Shown here: piece after piece, positions 18,194 through 27,500 of the stretch
How positions within the stretch are numbered: the first letter of the stretch is position 1
Layout of the letters: each line of letters starts with the position of its first letter
DNA from: Brumicola pallidula DSM 14239 = ACAM 615
GTDB lineage: Bacteria; Pseudomonadota; Gammaproteobacteria; Enterobacterales; Alteromonadaceae
Reading direction: 5' to 3'
Length of the DNA: 64,000 bases
NCBI RefSeq assembly: GCF_000428905.1
Contig: NZ_KE386814.1
Coordinates: forward strand, 489,758 to 553,757
Notes under the pieces: model-generated
What the model was told of the DNA's origin: nothing
What the model saw: only the letters and a program-made list of their open reading frames with translations
Database searches by the model: none
Made by a program: the position numbers and the translations under genes

Positions 18194-19237
18194 TTAGCGT
18201 CGTAACAGTAATTTTAGCTTTGTTAAGAGTCTATTGCGACGCGTGTTTTTATACATCGAGATGTGGTAAACCGGATAACAGCTATTCGACATTTGCTCTT
18301 TGTATCTTGCCGGGCCGGCTAAAAAGTCGTAATTGTCGTACCCAAGGTGTTTAAAATGCTCTATTGCATGAAAGTGCATGGTTAAGCCCGGCTTATATTT
18401 ATTGCCTAAGTCGACATAGTTAATAGCCGACAAATAAAACAGTATCTGATTCTCACTAATTAAAACGTATAAATACCCAAGGATGAAATCGCCTGCTGTG
18501 AGGGTGAGTAGTTTAGCCTTCTGCGAGTAGTCGTGATCACTTATGCCCAGTAAGTGTTCATGGAATTGAACAAACGTTGGATTGGTAAAGCCACTGCCAT
18601 ATTCGCTGGTTCCCCATTTAAGGATATGCAATTGGGCTATTTTATTGAATAAGTCGTGGTGTTCACTTTGCTGGGCAATAGTGACAGAAATAGCGCCAAA
18701 TTTATCTTCAATTAGCTTATTTGAACGTCGAATCGACGCTCGTGTATTTTTTGAAAGGCTGTCGAGATAATTGCCTGGCACTTTGAGGTCAGCATAAAAA
18801 TTAGTTTCTGAGGTGATTTCTGGTTCTAAATACCGAGCATGCTGCCATTGATCACTGAGGCATGTTTGGGCGGTCACTTTTGCAAAATTTCTCAACTCAC
18901 TGAGCTTTTGCAACATCGCTTCAAGCACGGCAGGACGATCATCAGGACGACAAATAATATCATTCTGCTCTATCCAAACTTGATCCTCGCTATGCACCCC
19001 GGTTTGATTTAAATAATATCTGTCACCAAGCCAATGCTGTTGACAGCCCCAAAAGGCTAAGCCGGTAACTTTTGAGTCACGTTTACAGACCATTAAAAGG
19101 GGTTTTTTAGGCAGTGTTTTTAGCCAAGGTATCAGCCAAAACTGACTTAAAAATACACTGTCATCTGAATTCGCTACTTGTGCTAGCAATGCGTTTACAT
19201 GATCTAGTTCGTAGCTTTTTAAAATCTGAGTCAGCAT
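18194..19237 (-). CDS. GNAT/BioF2-like acyltransferase
   Basis: 347 aa. The C-terminal two thirds match the acetyltransferase (BioF2/FemAB-like) pattern: NTRASIRRSNKLIEDKFG, HILKWGTSEYGSGF, ILFYLSAINYVDLGNKYKPGLTMHFHAIEHFKHLGYDNYDFLAGPARYKEQM, and a basic tail KNTRRNRLLTKLKLLLRR. This is the usual EPS-locus type of acyltransferase. It is probably the first gene of the minus-strand transcript that continues into the RIFT-barrel gene 142 bp downstream. Its start ATG 19237 faces the divergent protease gene across 61 bp. Substrate unknown. Confidence 0.75.
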   Translation of the reverse strand: MLTQILKSYELDHVNALLAQVANSDDSVFLSQFWLIPWLKTLPKKPLLMVCKRDSKVTGLAFWGCQQHWLGDRYYLNQTGVHSEDQVWIEQNDIICRPDDRPAVLEAMLQKLSELRNFAKVTAQTCLSDQWQHARYLEPEITSETNFYADLKVPGNYLDSLSKNTRASIRRSNKLIEDKFGAISVTIAQQSEHHDLFNKIAQLHILKWGTSEYGSGFTNPTFVQFHEHLLGISDHDYSQKAKLLTLTAGDFILGYLYVLISENQILFYLSAINYVDLGNKYKPGLTMHFHAIEHFKHLGYDNYDFLAGPARYKEQMSNSCYPVYHISMYKNTRRNRLLTKLKLLLRR

Positions 19238-19298
19238 ATTTTTTGATTGGTTAGTGTTGTGATTTTAGTTATGCTAACGCACAAATCAACAGAAGAGA

Positions 19299-20111
19299 AT
19301 GATAATGCAAATCAAAAAAGGAAGTGCAGTTACTGATGGATATTGGGGGAGCACTATTTTCGCTTTACTTTGTTTGTGTTTCTCATCTATGACATCGGCT
19401 CAGCAAACTCAATCGTTGCCTGGATCAATAAAACAGATAAAGCCCTCGATTGTCGGCATTGCTATTCTTACGCCAATCGAGTCAAAAGCACCGCAAATAT
19501 TAGGTACTGGTTTTGTAGTGGGCAATGGTAAGTATATTGTGACCAACTACCACGTGGTTTCCAAAGAATTAGACCCGAAAATTGTTCAAAATTTCGTTGC
19601 CTTAAGTGGTACAGGCCAAAACCCCGCGATTCATAAAATGGATATTATCGCGATAGACCCAGTGCATGATATTGCTATTTTATCTATCGATACAGCATTG
19701 CCTGCATTAAAATTGGCTGACGATAAACTGATAGACCAAGGAACGTCCATTTTCTTTACAGGTTTTCCTATTGGTGCTGTTTTAGGTTTATACCCGGCAA
19801 CGCACCAGGGAATTATCGCCGCCATTACGCCAGACGTTAACCCTGCTAGCAATGCAAATCAGTTAACGCTGCAAATGTTAGACCGGCTTAAAACACCCTT
19901 TTTGGTTTATCAATTAGATGCCACAGCCTATCCTGGCAACAGTGGCAGTCCGGTTTTCAATCGCAACAACAACGAAGTAATTGCCATTATAAACAAAGTA
20001 TTTGTATCAGCAGGCAAGGAAGCGGCGCTAACAAACCCTAGTGGGATCACTTATGCAATCCCAATTAGGGATCTGAGAAAGCTAGCCAAAGGCAATGATA
20101 TCGCGTTGTAA
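19299..20111 (+). CDS. Exported trypsin-like serine protease (S1C/HtrA-like, no PDZ)
   Basis: 270 aa. The signal peptide (IFALLCLCFSSMTSAQQ) probably ends near AQQ, giving a periplasmic protein. The catalytic triad is visible: His in IVTNYHVV, Asp in DPVHDIAIL, Ser in AYPGNSGSPVF. No PDZ domain follows, so it is shorter than DegP-type proteases. Start at ATG 19299 or the in-frame ATG 19305, which lies closer to optimal distance from AGAAGAGA. It is divergent from the acyltransferase gene and 144 bp before the Tat-protein gene. It may have a quality-control or processing role for exported glycoproteins, but that is inference from location. Confidence 0.82.
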   Translation: MIMQIKKGSAVTDGYWGSTIFALLCLCFSSMTSAQQTQSLPGSIKQIKPSIVGIAILTPIESKAPQILGTGFVVGNGKYIVTNYHVVSKELDPKIVQNFVALSGTGQNPAIHKMDIIAIDPVHDIAILSIDTALPALKLADDKLIDQGTSIFFTGFPIGAVLGLYPATHQGIIAAITPDVNPASNANQLTLQMLDRLKTPFLVYQLDATAYPGNSGSPVFNRNNNEVIAIINKVFVSAGKEAALTNPSGITYAIPIRDLRKLAKGNDIAL

Positions 20112-20255
20112 TATCAAAGGTTTTTTATATTAGTGTCAGGTTTTTTATCAGTTTTTAAATGGGCTTTATAAAAACCTAATAAAAACAGAGAGTTATTTAT
20201 TGGCTTGATTTTTGCATTATTTAACTCAATATAGTTAGTGAATAGGTGATATCGA

Positions 20256-21020
20256 ATGCTAGACAAAAATTCAAATTTGACCGACCAAAATTTGGATGGA
20301 GCAAGTAGCCGCCGTAAATTTTTAACGCGAGCTTCTGTTGGTGCGGCATTGGCGACAATTCCCGCTAAATCGGTGTGGGCAACTGGATTAACTAACAGCA
20401 TTGTTGCGTCCGGTCACGGTTCTGATTTTGCTGGTGGGACCCCCTTGATTTTGAAATTGCCTGATCAATGGCTTCGCTCTGGTGTTTCTGCCTTGGGTCG
20501 AGTCTATGCAGGTCTTACATACACCGCCTCTCCCGTTATTAACTGGAAGCTGAGACGATGCTTCAATGGTAAGGAATCTAAACTGCGTTTGTGCCATTTG
20601 TTAGGTGACAAAATTGAGTTAAAACATTTTATCGAGCACAAAGTGAGAGGTAAAGTGGTTAGCCAAAAGCATAAGGGTCGCCACTATGACATTGAACTTA
20701 CAGAACGCGGCTTCAGCAGCAACAAAGAACGCAGGTACACTTGGGGAAAGTTAATTAGCCACCTGGGCAGCGAAGATGGCTCTCCAACAGACCTTAACAG
20801 CTATATAGTAAGCGCGTACTTGAATGCGAAGTATAGCGGTCGTCATGGCATTCATTACCCAATAGTGAATGCAATAAATGGAAATCATGCACCGTATCAA
20901 AGTGCCGAGCTATTTCTAAGTAAACTACATATATCAGCAGTGGCTGACCCTGTCGGTACATTGAGAACGCTTAAAGCGCTACATCATCATCCTGAAAGTT
21001 TGCAACATGCGACTGGATGA
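20256..21020 (+). CDS. Tat-exported hypothetical protein heading the HPr-rel-A cassette
   Basis: 254 aa. The N-terminus has a clear twin-arginine signal: SRRKFLTRAS, then the hydrophobic VGAALATIPA and a cleavage-like VWATG. The mature part is basic, His-rich and ends PESLQHATG; I recognise no domain. The start ATG has TAGGTGAT 8 nt upstream. Its TGA overlaps the ATG of the PqqD-like gene (ATGA), so it is translationally coupled to the kinase cassette and likely functions with it. Tat export means it folds before crossing the membrane, so it could be the substrate or an extracytoplasmic partner. Confidence 0.65.
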   Translation: MLDKNSNLTDQNLDGASSRRKFLTRASVGAALATIPAKSVWATGLTNSIVASGHGSDFAGGTPLILKLPDQWLRSGVSALGRVYAGLTYTASPVINWKLRRCFNGKESKLRLCHLLGDKIELKHFIEHKVRGKVVSQKHKGRHYDIELTERGFSSNKERRYTWGKLISHLGSEDGSPTDLNSYIVSAYLNAKYSGRHGIHYPIVNAINGNHAPYQSAELFLSKLHISAVADPVGTLRTLKALHHHPESLQHATG

Positions 21021-21265
21021 GTAAATATATTGGTAAAAAAACCAAGCTAGAATATAAAAAAGGGATGCTGAAGCATCCTTTTTTAGATAAGTCAGGGCTG
21101 GTTTTTTTTAATACGCAAAGTACGGTTGTCACTTCCATTAGCGTTAATGAAACGATTTTTAAAGAGTGGCTTGATTGTCCACAAAAGCTGCGCAAAGAAG
21201 ACTTAAGCAAATTGCGAACACTCATAGAGCAAGGTTTTATCGTCGAGTCGCCGGTGGCAGAGTAA
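21017..21265 (+). CDS. PqqD-family peptide chaperone, HPr-rel-A system
   Basis: 82 aa, the size of PqqD/RRE proteins. The pattern is of the PqqD winged-helix fold: SGLVFFNTQSTVVTSISVNETIFKEWL, then a helix and RTLIEQGFIVE, the typical C-terminal strand. PqqD-like domains bind leader peptides of modified peptides. The ATGA overlap with the Tat gene and the direct abutment to the kinase gene (TAA followed by ATG) show coupling. The family is the one Haft defined beside HprK-related kinase A; I assign it from arrangement and sequence pattern. Confidence 0.72.
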   Translation: MSKYIGKKTKLEYKKGMLKHPFLDKSGLVFFNTQSTVVTSISVNETIFKEWLDCPQKLRKEDLSKLRTLIEQGFIVESPVAE

Positions 21266-22138
21266 ATGCAAACTTTTCAATTAAGCTTACCCCCATTCAC
21301 GTTTCAAGTTGAAACCAATATTTCATTGGTCGCCCGTAATGCTAACAGTTTATATGGCAGTGCTTATAGCGATGAAATAGATCCATTGGTTTATGTTGAT
21401 TATTATTTGAGTGCGACCTACTCAGGCGGGATCAGGCGCTTTTATAAACCCCAAGCTCGTTTTTTATGTGATGAGCGTGAACCCTTTAAGCCGCTAAAGG
21501 CAAATCAGGCATATGCAATGCTTGAATGGGGAATGAATTGGACCGTTGCCGCGCATGAATTACAGTATGCAATAGTCCATTCTGCTGTGCTTGCCAAAGA
21601 CGATAAAGCCATTTTATTTCCGGCACCGCCAGGCTCAGGTAAAAGTACCTTAACGGCGCATCTATCGCAGAACGGATGGCGGTTGTTATCGGATGAAATG
21701 GCCTTAATTATACCGGGTACGAATCAAGTTATTCCATTTGTAAGGCCTATTTGTTTAAAAAATAGCTCGATAGCGTTAGCCAAACAATGGTTTCCTGAGT
21801 GTGTTTTTTCTACTGTAGCCGCCGACACCCACAAAGGCGATGTGATCCACATGGCGGCGCCCAAAGCAGCGTTTGAGCAAAATAGAACAGCTGCTACAAT
21901 TGTAGGGATTGTTTATCCTAACTATAAGGTAGATAGAAAATTAGACATCTATCAATTGAATATGACCGAGAGTTTTATGCAGTTAGTTGATAATTCGTTC
22001 AATTTTACTGCAATTGGAGAGTCCAGCTTCGACACTATTACTTCATTAATAGAGAAAACAAAGCACTTCGAAATTTTTTACAACGATCTAAACGAAGTGG
22101 ACCTGTTTTTAACTGAAGATATTATAAATGCTTCTTGA
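21266..22138 (+). CDS. HprK-related kinase A
   Basis: 290 aa. A P-loop kinase related to HPr kinase/phosphorylase: Walker A APPGSGKST at about residues 120-128, then LLSDEMALI (Walker B-like with Asp143) and VRPICLKNSS, as in HprK-like proteins. The N-terminal 110 residues are specific to this subfamily (SYSGGIRRFY-like strand pattern). It is expected to phosphorylate a protein or small molecule in the cytoplasm. It lies directly after the PqqD-like gene and overlaps the nucleotidyltransferase gene by 11 nt. No HPr (ptsH) gene is near, so it is not the classical carbon-catabolite system. The target is unknown; the Tat protein is one candidate, but phosphorylation would then have to precede export. 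Confidence 0.78.
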   Translation: MQTFQLSLPPFTFQVETNISLVARNANSLYGSAYSDEIDPLVYVDYYLSATYSGGIRRFYKPQARFLCDEREPFKPLKANQAYAMLEWGMNWTVAAHELQYAIVHSAVLAKDDKAILFPAPPGSGKSTLTAHLSQNGWRLLSDEMALIIPGTNQVIPFVRPICLKNSSIALAKQWFPECVFSTVAADTHKGDVIHMAAPKAAFEQNRTAATIVGIVYPNYKVDRKLDIYQLNMTESFMQLVDNSFNFTAIGESSFDTITSLIEKTKHFEIFYNDLNEVDLFLTEDIINAS

Positions 22139-23465
22139 TCAACACTTCATTGTTCAGCTGTTTTTGAAGCCCCAGATGCTGGTCGAATTAACCGAACCTG
22201 AACGCTCAAAGGTAATGGTGGTACTTAGAAAGCAAAAAGTGTTGGCTAAATTAGCGTTTCTGATCTTCGATAAAACGTTTGATGAGCAATTACATGAAAA
22301 GCCCTTTAGCTCAGATGAACATGCGCTGCAAGCAGATAAAAAGCTGCTGCCGGTAAATGAAAGGCCGCTGCCGGTAAATGAAAAGCTGCTGCCGGCAAAT
22401 GAAAAGCCGCTGCCGGTAAATGAAAAGCCGCTGCCGGTAAATGAAAAGCTGCTGCCGGTAAATGAAAAGCCACTGCCGGTAAATGAAAATCCACTGCTAT
22501 TAGATGAAAAGACCATACGGCATTTAAAAAATGCGTTGAGGGTAGCTGAGAAACAAAAAGAACAGGTGTTTTTAGAAGCCAATGAGATAAGCCATATTCT
22601 CAACCTAGTATCAGAATTTGTGGTGTTTTTAAAAGGGGCAGCATATAGCCTTAATCATTCACTGGCGGGGCAGGGCAGAATATACAGTGACATCGATATT
22701 TTGGTAAACAAAGCACAACTTATCGAGTGCGAGCAAACACTGGCCTTGCACGGTTGGTTTGGGGAAAAAATTAGCGATTACGATCAACGTTATTATCGTA
22801 AGTGGGCGCATGAAATTCCGCCTCTAGCGCATATGCATCGTGGCACTATCATTGATGTCCATCATAATATTATTCCGATTGTGTCCAATGATGCACCGAG
22901 TGCTTCAGCCTTGAAAAATTACATAATAAGCAATAAAGACGGCATTCAAACCCTCAGCTTACCGGCTCAGTTTGTGCACAGTGCGGTACATTTATTTAGA
23001 AATGAAGAATACAAAACCGCTTTTCGCGATGTACTAGACTTGTACTTTATGTTGATAGAAATAGGCCCCAATAACTTAAGTGATATTATTGATGTTGCTG
23101 AGGAACTTGGCTTCAAGTACGAAGTAGGCTTGGCTTTGCGTGCATTGCAAAACATATTTGAATTATCATTACCGACACCGACGATTGATTTATTGCTAAA
23201 TAAGTCGACATTACGCGTTGCTTTTGATCAATTTATTTTCGCAAAGGTGTTACTACCTCAACATCGATTATTACACTGCGATGCGACCCCCATTCGGTAT
23301 TTTCTGGCAACGGTGCGAGGACATTTTATTAAAATGCCGCTACATTTACTCACTTACCATTTACTCATGAAGTCGGGTCGGGGTATTATTGAGAAAATAT
23401 TCGGCGAGCATATCTTTACCCCGAAAGATGTTCAATCGAACGATAATTTGTCACCAAGGAAATAA
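22128..23465 (+). CDS. Nucleotidyltransferase family protein (NTP_transf_5-like) with heptapeptide repeat
   Basis: 445 aa. The core after about residue 150 has the pattern of uncharacterised nucleotidyltransferases (PF14907): VFLKGAAYSLNHSLAGQGRIYSDIDILVNKAQL carries the GxS-like and DxD metal motif (SDIDIL), then IDVHHNIIPIV and a helical C-terminal part (FRDVLDLYFML). The N-terminus has a short helical domain and then eight (K/R/N)(L/P)LP(V/A)NE heptads (residues 72-127), probably an extended or helical linker not expected in the family. The ATG starts inside the end of the kinase gene. The role is transfer of a nucleotidyl group to an unknown acceptor. Confidence 0.7.
   Translation: MLLDQHFIVQLFLKPQMLVELTEPERSKVMVVLRKQKVLAKLAFLIFDKTFDEQLHEKPFSSDEHALQADKKLLPVNERPLPVNEKLLPANEKPLPVNEKPLPVNEKLLPVNEKPLPVNENPLLLDEKTIRHLKNALRVAEKQKEQVFLEANEISHILNLVSEFVVFLKGAAYSLNHSLAGQGRIYSDIDILVNKAQLIECEQTLALHGWFGEKISDYDQRYYRKWAHEIPPLAHMHRGTIIDVHHNIIPIVSNDAPSASALKNYIISNKDGIQTLSLPAQFVHSAVHLFRNEEYKTAFRDVLDLYFMLIEIGPNNLSDIIDVAEELGFKYEVGLALRALQNIFELSLPTPTIDLLLNKSTLRVAFDQFIFAKVLLPQHRLLHCDATPIRYFLATVRGHFIKMPLHLLTYHLLMKSGRGIIEKIFGEHIFTPKDVQSNDNLSPRK
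22341..22508 (+). repeat. In-frame 21-bp tandem repeat (8 units)
   Basis: Eight consecutive 21-bp units encoding KLLPVNE, RPLPVNE, KLLPANE, KPLPVNE, KPLPVNE, KLLPVNE, KPLPVNE and NPLLLDE. Unit length is a multiple of three, so copy-number change keeps the frame. It lies between the N-terminal and catalytic parts of the nucleotidyltransferase. Confidence 0.92.
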
Positions 23466-23466
23466 A

Positions 23467-24489
23467 TTGAAAATTTTAGTTACCGGCGCAGCAGGTTTCA
23501 TCGGCGCCCACACATGTCGTCAATTACTTGATATGGACATGGATATCATCGGTATAGACAACATCAATGATTACTACGACATATCGCTTAAACAAGCGCG
23601 GTTGGATTGGATAGCAGAGCATGAAAATGCCGCTCGTTTCGAATTCATAAAGATGGATATTGCGCATCGTGATCCAATGGAAGCCTTGTTTGAAGCGCAT
23701 AAATTCGATCGTGTTATTCATCTTGCAGCACAAGCGGGCGTTAGGTTTTCGATTGAAAACCCACATGCGTATATCGACGCTAATATTGTTGGCTTTATGA
23801 ATATACTTGAGGGTTGTCGCCATCATGAGGTAGCGCACTTAGTGTATGCCTCATCAAGCTCGGTTTATGGCGCTAATGAAACGATGCCATTCAGTGTTGA
23901 CGATAATGTTGACCATCCGGTTTCACTCTACGCAGCTAGCAAGAAAGCCAATGAATTGATGGCTCACACCTATAGCCATTTATATAATTTACCAACAACC
24001 GGCTTACGTTTCTTTACGGTATATGGTCCTTGGGGCCGCCCTGATATGGCGCCGTTTAAATTTACCAAGGCGATCAGCGCGGGTGAACCTATCGATGTTT
24101 ATAATTTTGGCAATCATCGCCGTGATTTCACCTATATTGACGACATTGTATCAGGCGTTATTAAAACCATGATGCATGTCGCTAAGCCTGATCCAAACTG
24201 GGACGCTAAGTCACCTTCTCCTAGTTCAAGCAAAAACCCATGGCGTATTTATAACATTGGTGCACAAACACCAGTACACCTGCTTACGTTTATTGAAACG
24301 ATAGAGAAAGCACTCGGTAAAACCGCTGAAAAGAATTTATTGCCGATGCAGCCAGGTGACGTAGTGGCAACCTACGCTGATGTTGAAGCATTGGTTAAGG
24401 AAGTGGGTTATCGCCCAAGTACTAACCTAGATGACGGTATTGCTGCTTTTGTTGAATGGTATAAAGATTTTTATAAAATTGATGCGTAA
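23467..24489 (+). CDS. NAD-dependent epimerase, UDP-glucuronate 4-epimerase type
   Basis: 340 aa, an extended short-chain dehydrogenase. The N-terminal Rossmann motif is LVTGAAGFIG (GxxGxxG at residues 7-13) with a second-strand NAD-binding Asp (IGIDNINDYYD). The catalytic Tyr155/Lys159 (SLYAASKKAN) and Ser-rich region (YASSSSVYG) are present. LRFFTVYGPWGRPDMAPFKF is characteristic of UDP-glucuronate 4-epimerases (CapI/LspL type), supplying UDP-GalA for the glycan. Start: TTG at 23467, 2 nt after the upstream stop with AGGAAA just before; a longer upstream frame runs into the previous gene and is not needed. Likely part of the same transcript as the HPr-rel-A cassette. Confidence 0.88.
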   Translation: MKILVTGAAGFIGAHTCRQLLDMDMDIIGIDNINDYYDISLKQARLDWIAEHENAARFEFIKMDIAHRDPMEALFEAHKFDRVIHLAAQAGVRFSIENPHAYIDANIVGFMNILEGCRHHEVAHLVYASSSSVYGANETMPFSVDDNVDHPVSLYAASKKANELMAHTYSHLYNLPTTGLRFFTVYGPWGRPDMAPFKFTKAISAGEPIDVYNFGNHRRDFTYIDDIVSGVIKTMMHVAKPDPNWDAKSPSPSSSKNPWRIYNIGAQTPVHLLTFIETIEKALGKTAEKNLLPMQPGDVVATYADVEALVKEVGYRPSTNLDDGIAAFVEWYKDFYKIDA

Positions 24490-24500
24490 AAGTAGTTGCT

Positions 24501-24537
24501 AAAAAAAAGGTCAAATTGTGGCTGCAATTTGACCTTT
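24501..24537 (-). terminator. Rho-independent terminator, downstream of the efflux operon
   Basis: A 13-bp perfect stem (24506-24518 with 24525-24537, loop TGGCTG) between two convergent genes. On the minus strand it is followed by eight T residues (A run at 24501-24508), so it best serves the czcA operon, which ends at 24555. In the plus direction there is no strong T run, so it would be weaker for the epimerase. Confidence 0.85.
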
Positions 24538-24554
24538 AGAGTAAAGCGAAATTA

Positions 24555-27500
24555 CTATCTCTGCATTTCTTCTATTTTATCTTTTGAAAACCATGCATAG
24601 AGCACGGGTAATACAAATAAGGTTAAGAAGGTTGCAGATACTAAGCCACCGACAATAACAATAGCCAGCGGGCGTTGAATTTCTGCGCCAGCACCACTTG
24701 ATAAAATCATGGGAATTAGGCCTAACGCTGTTGTTATTGCGGTCATTAATACCGGGCGAAGTCTTGATATTGCTCCTTCGTAAATCGAGTCAACAATGTT
24801 GTCCGTGCCCCTTTCTACTCTTAAGTTTATTGACTCTACCATCACCACGCCGTTTAGAACGGCGACACCAAATAGTGTAATAAAGCCAATCGAACTCGGC
24901 ACAGACAAATATTGCCCAGAAATATAAAGAGCAACAATACCGCCGATCATCGCCAGTGGTAAATTAACGAGTATTAATGCTGCTTGTCCTACACTACCAA
25001 AAGCAAAATAAAGCAGTAGAGCAATCATAGCAATAGACAATGGCACAACAATGGCGAGACGCTGCTGCGCCCGCTGTTGGTTTTCAAACTGCCCGCCAAT
25101 ATCAACCGAATAACCCGTAGGTAAATCCACTTTATCTTTAATGGCTTGTTGAATGTCCGTTACTACACTGCCCATATCTCGGTCTTGTACATTGGCCTGA
25201 ATAACTACTCGACGTTGCACATCGTCACGACGTACTTGTGGTGGACCGGATTGTATTGAAATATCAGCCACATCACCTAAACGAACCCATGCACCAGAGG
25301 GCGCTTGTAAACGTAAATTGCTAATCGCTTGTTGATCTTCGCGAAATTCTTTAGCAAGGCGTAAATAAATGTCATAGCGCTCGTTACCGTTGATCACTTG
25401 CCCTGTTTGGCGGCCACCAATGCCATCTCGTACCAATTCCATAACATCGCTCACCGATAAGCCATATCGAGAGAGTTGTTGACGGTTTGGCATGACCACT
25501 AATTGTGATTCACCTGCAATTTGCTCCATCGCTATATCACGCGCACCTTCGACCCCTTGTATTGCGTCGACGATAGCTTGGCCTTGCTGTGCTAGTACGT
25601 CTAAATCAGGGCCAAAAAGTTTTATTGCTAATTGCGCTTTTACCCCTGATAACAATTCATCAACGCGCGTGGCAATAGGCTGTGAGAAGTTAAGTAGTAA
25701 ACCTGGAAATTGCTCAAGCTTTTGTTCCATCAATATTTGTAACTCTTGACGTGTTGACGCACTGACCCAATCTTTATGGTCTTTTAAGCCGATATATATT
25801 TCTATATTACTGACCGGCTCAGGGTCGCCACCAACTTCAGCACGCCCAATGCGGCTAGTTGTATAAGTCACTTCTGGAAATGTCATTAGAATTTTTTCAA
25901 GCTTAGGGGCAACGCTCAATGCGGTTTCTAGACTGGTTGAAGGTGCCATTGTTGCTCTCAAGTTAATAGTGCCTTCTTCTAACTCAGGCACAAACTCGGT
26001 ACCAAGTTGCGTTACTAATAATAAAGCGGCAACTAACAATGATACCGAACCTATCAATACGGCTTTGGTTGATTGCATTGCTTTACTTAAGCTTGCTCGA
26101 TACGCTTTTTCTAAATAAGCAACAATCGGGCTAACCTTCGTTTTTTCTTTGCCAAGAGAAATACCTTTTTGAAAGAAAAAGCTGGCCAGCGCAGGAACAA
26201 CGATTAACGCCACCATTAAAGAGGCGACCATGGCGAGCATAATACTCATGGCCATGGGTTGGAATAACTTACCTTCCACGCCTTCTAAACTAAATAATGG
26301 CGCAAAAACCACCATAATAATACTTACCGCAAAGAAAATAGGTTTGGCAACTTCACGTGCAGCTACCTGAATTCTCAGACCAACGCCTCTATCTTCACCC
26401 GCGTCAAAGTGATGACTGCCTTCATGGCGGCGATCAGGTTGTGACAAATGTTTAAAGATGTTTTCCACCATAACAACAGCGCCATCCACCATCATACCAA
26501 TAGCGACTGCTAAACCGCCTAATGACATTAAATTTGCTGATAAACCATAGTAAGCCATGAGCGTTAATGCCATGCCAACTGACAATGGAATGGAGATTAA
26601 AACTAAAATTACCGCACGGACATTAAGCAAAAACAACGCTAAAACAATAATAATAAAGATGAAAGCCTGTACTAGTGCGGTTGTTACCGTACTAACGGCT
26701 TTTTCAATTAAATCAGCTTGGTCATAAATAGGCTCAAAAGTAACACCATCAGGCAAAGCTTGTTGAATTAACGGGATACGAGATTTAATACCATCAATAG
26801 TCACTTTAGTATTTGAACCCATGCGTTTAAGTACAATACCCGACACCACTTCACCTAAGTGTTTAATACCTGTTTCACGTCCTTGTTCATCAGTAGTGCG
26901 CTTAGTCATGGTGACTGCGCCTTGGCGAATTTCACTACCAAACTCTACGCTAGCCACATCAGATACTTTAATCACAGTACCATTAATGGTCTTTAACGGA
27001 ATTTGCCCTATTTCTTTTAAACCTAGTTGGTTAGCACTTAACAAACCAACACCACGAATAACCAGTTGCTCTTGGCCCCGGTCCATATACCAGCCACCCG
27101 CATTGCCGTTGTTAGCGTCTAGTGCATTAGCCACATCTTCTAGAGTTAACTCATAAGCAAGCAAACCTGATGGGTTTACATTGACTTGGTATTGTTTAAC
27201 ATGTCCGCCAAAGGCTAATACATCAGTAACACCGTCAACAGGCATGAGTAAAAGTTTGACAACCCAGTCGTTCAAACTACGTAATGACATATTGTCATAG
27301 CCAGAGTCTTTATCAGCAAGCAGTACGTATTGATATACTTGCCCTAAACCTGAAGTGTTAGGACCAATTTCAGGCGTGCCAACGCCATCGGGGATCATTT
27401 CTCTGGCTGATTGCAAGCGTTCAAATACAAGCGATCGGGCAAAGTAAATATCGGTACCTTCTTTAAAAACAACAGTAATGCCTGAAAGCCCGGTTTTGGA

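Noticed and set aside
20256-23465. Lasso-peptide biosynthetic cluster
   Set aside because: PqqD-like, kinase and nucleotidyltransferase genes resemble tailoring genes, but there is no asparagine-synthetase-like cyclase (C) or leader protease (B2), and the transglutaminase-like gene at 9.2 kb is membrane-anchored and in a different transcript.
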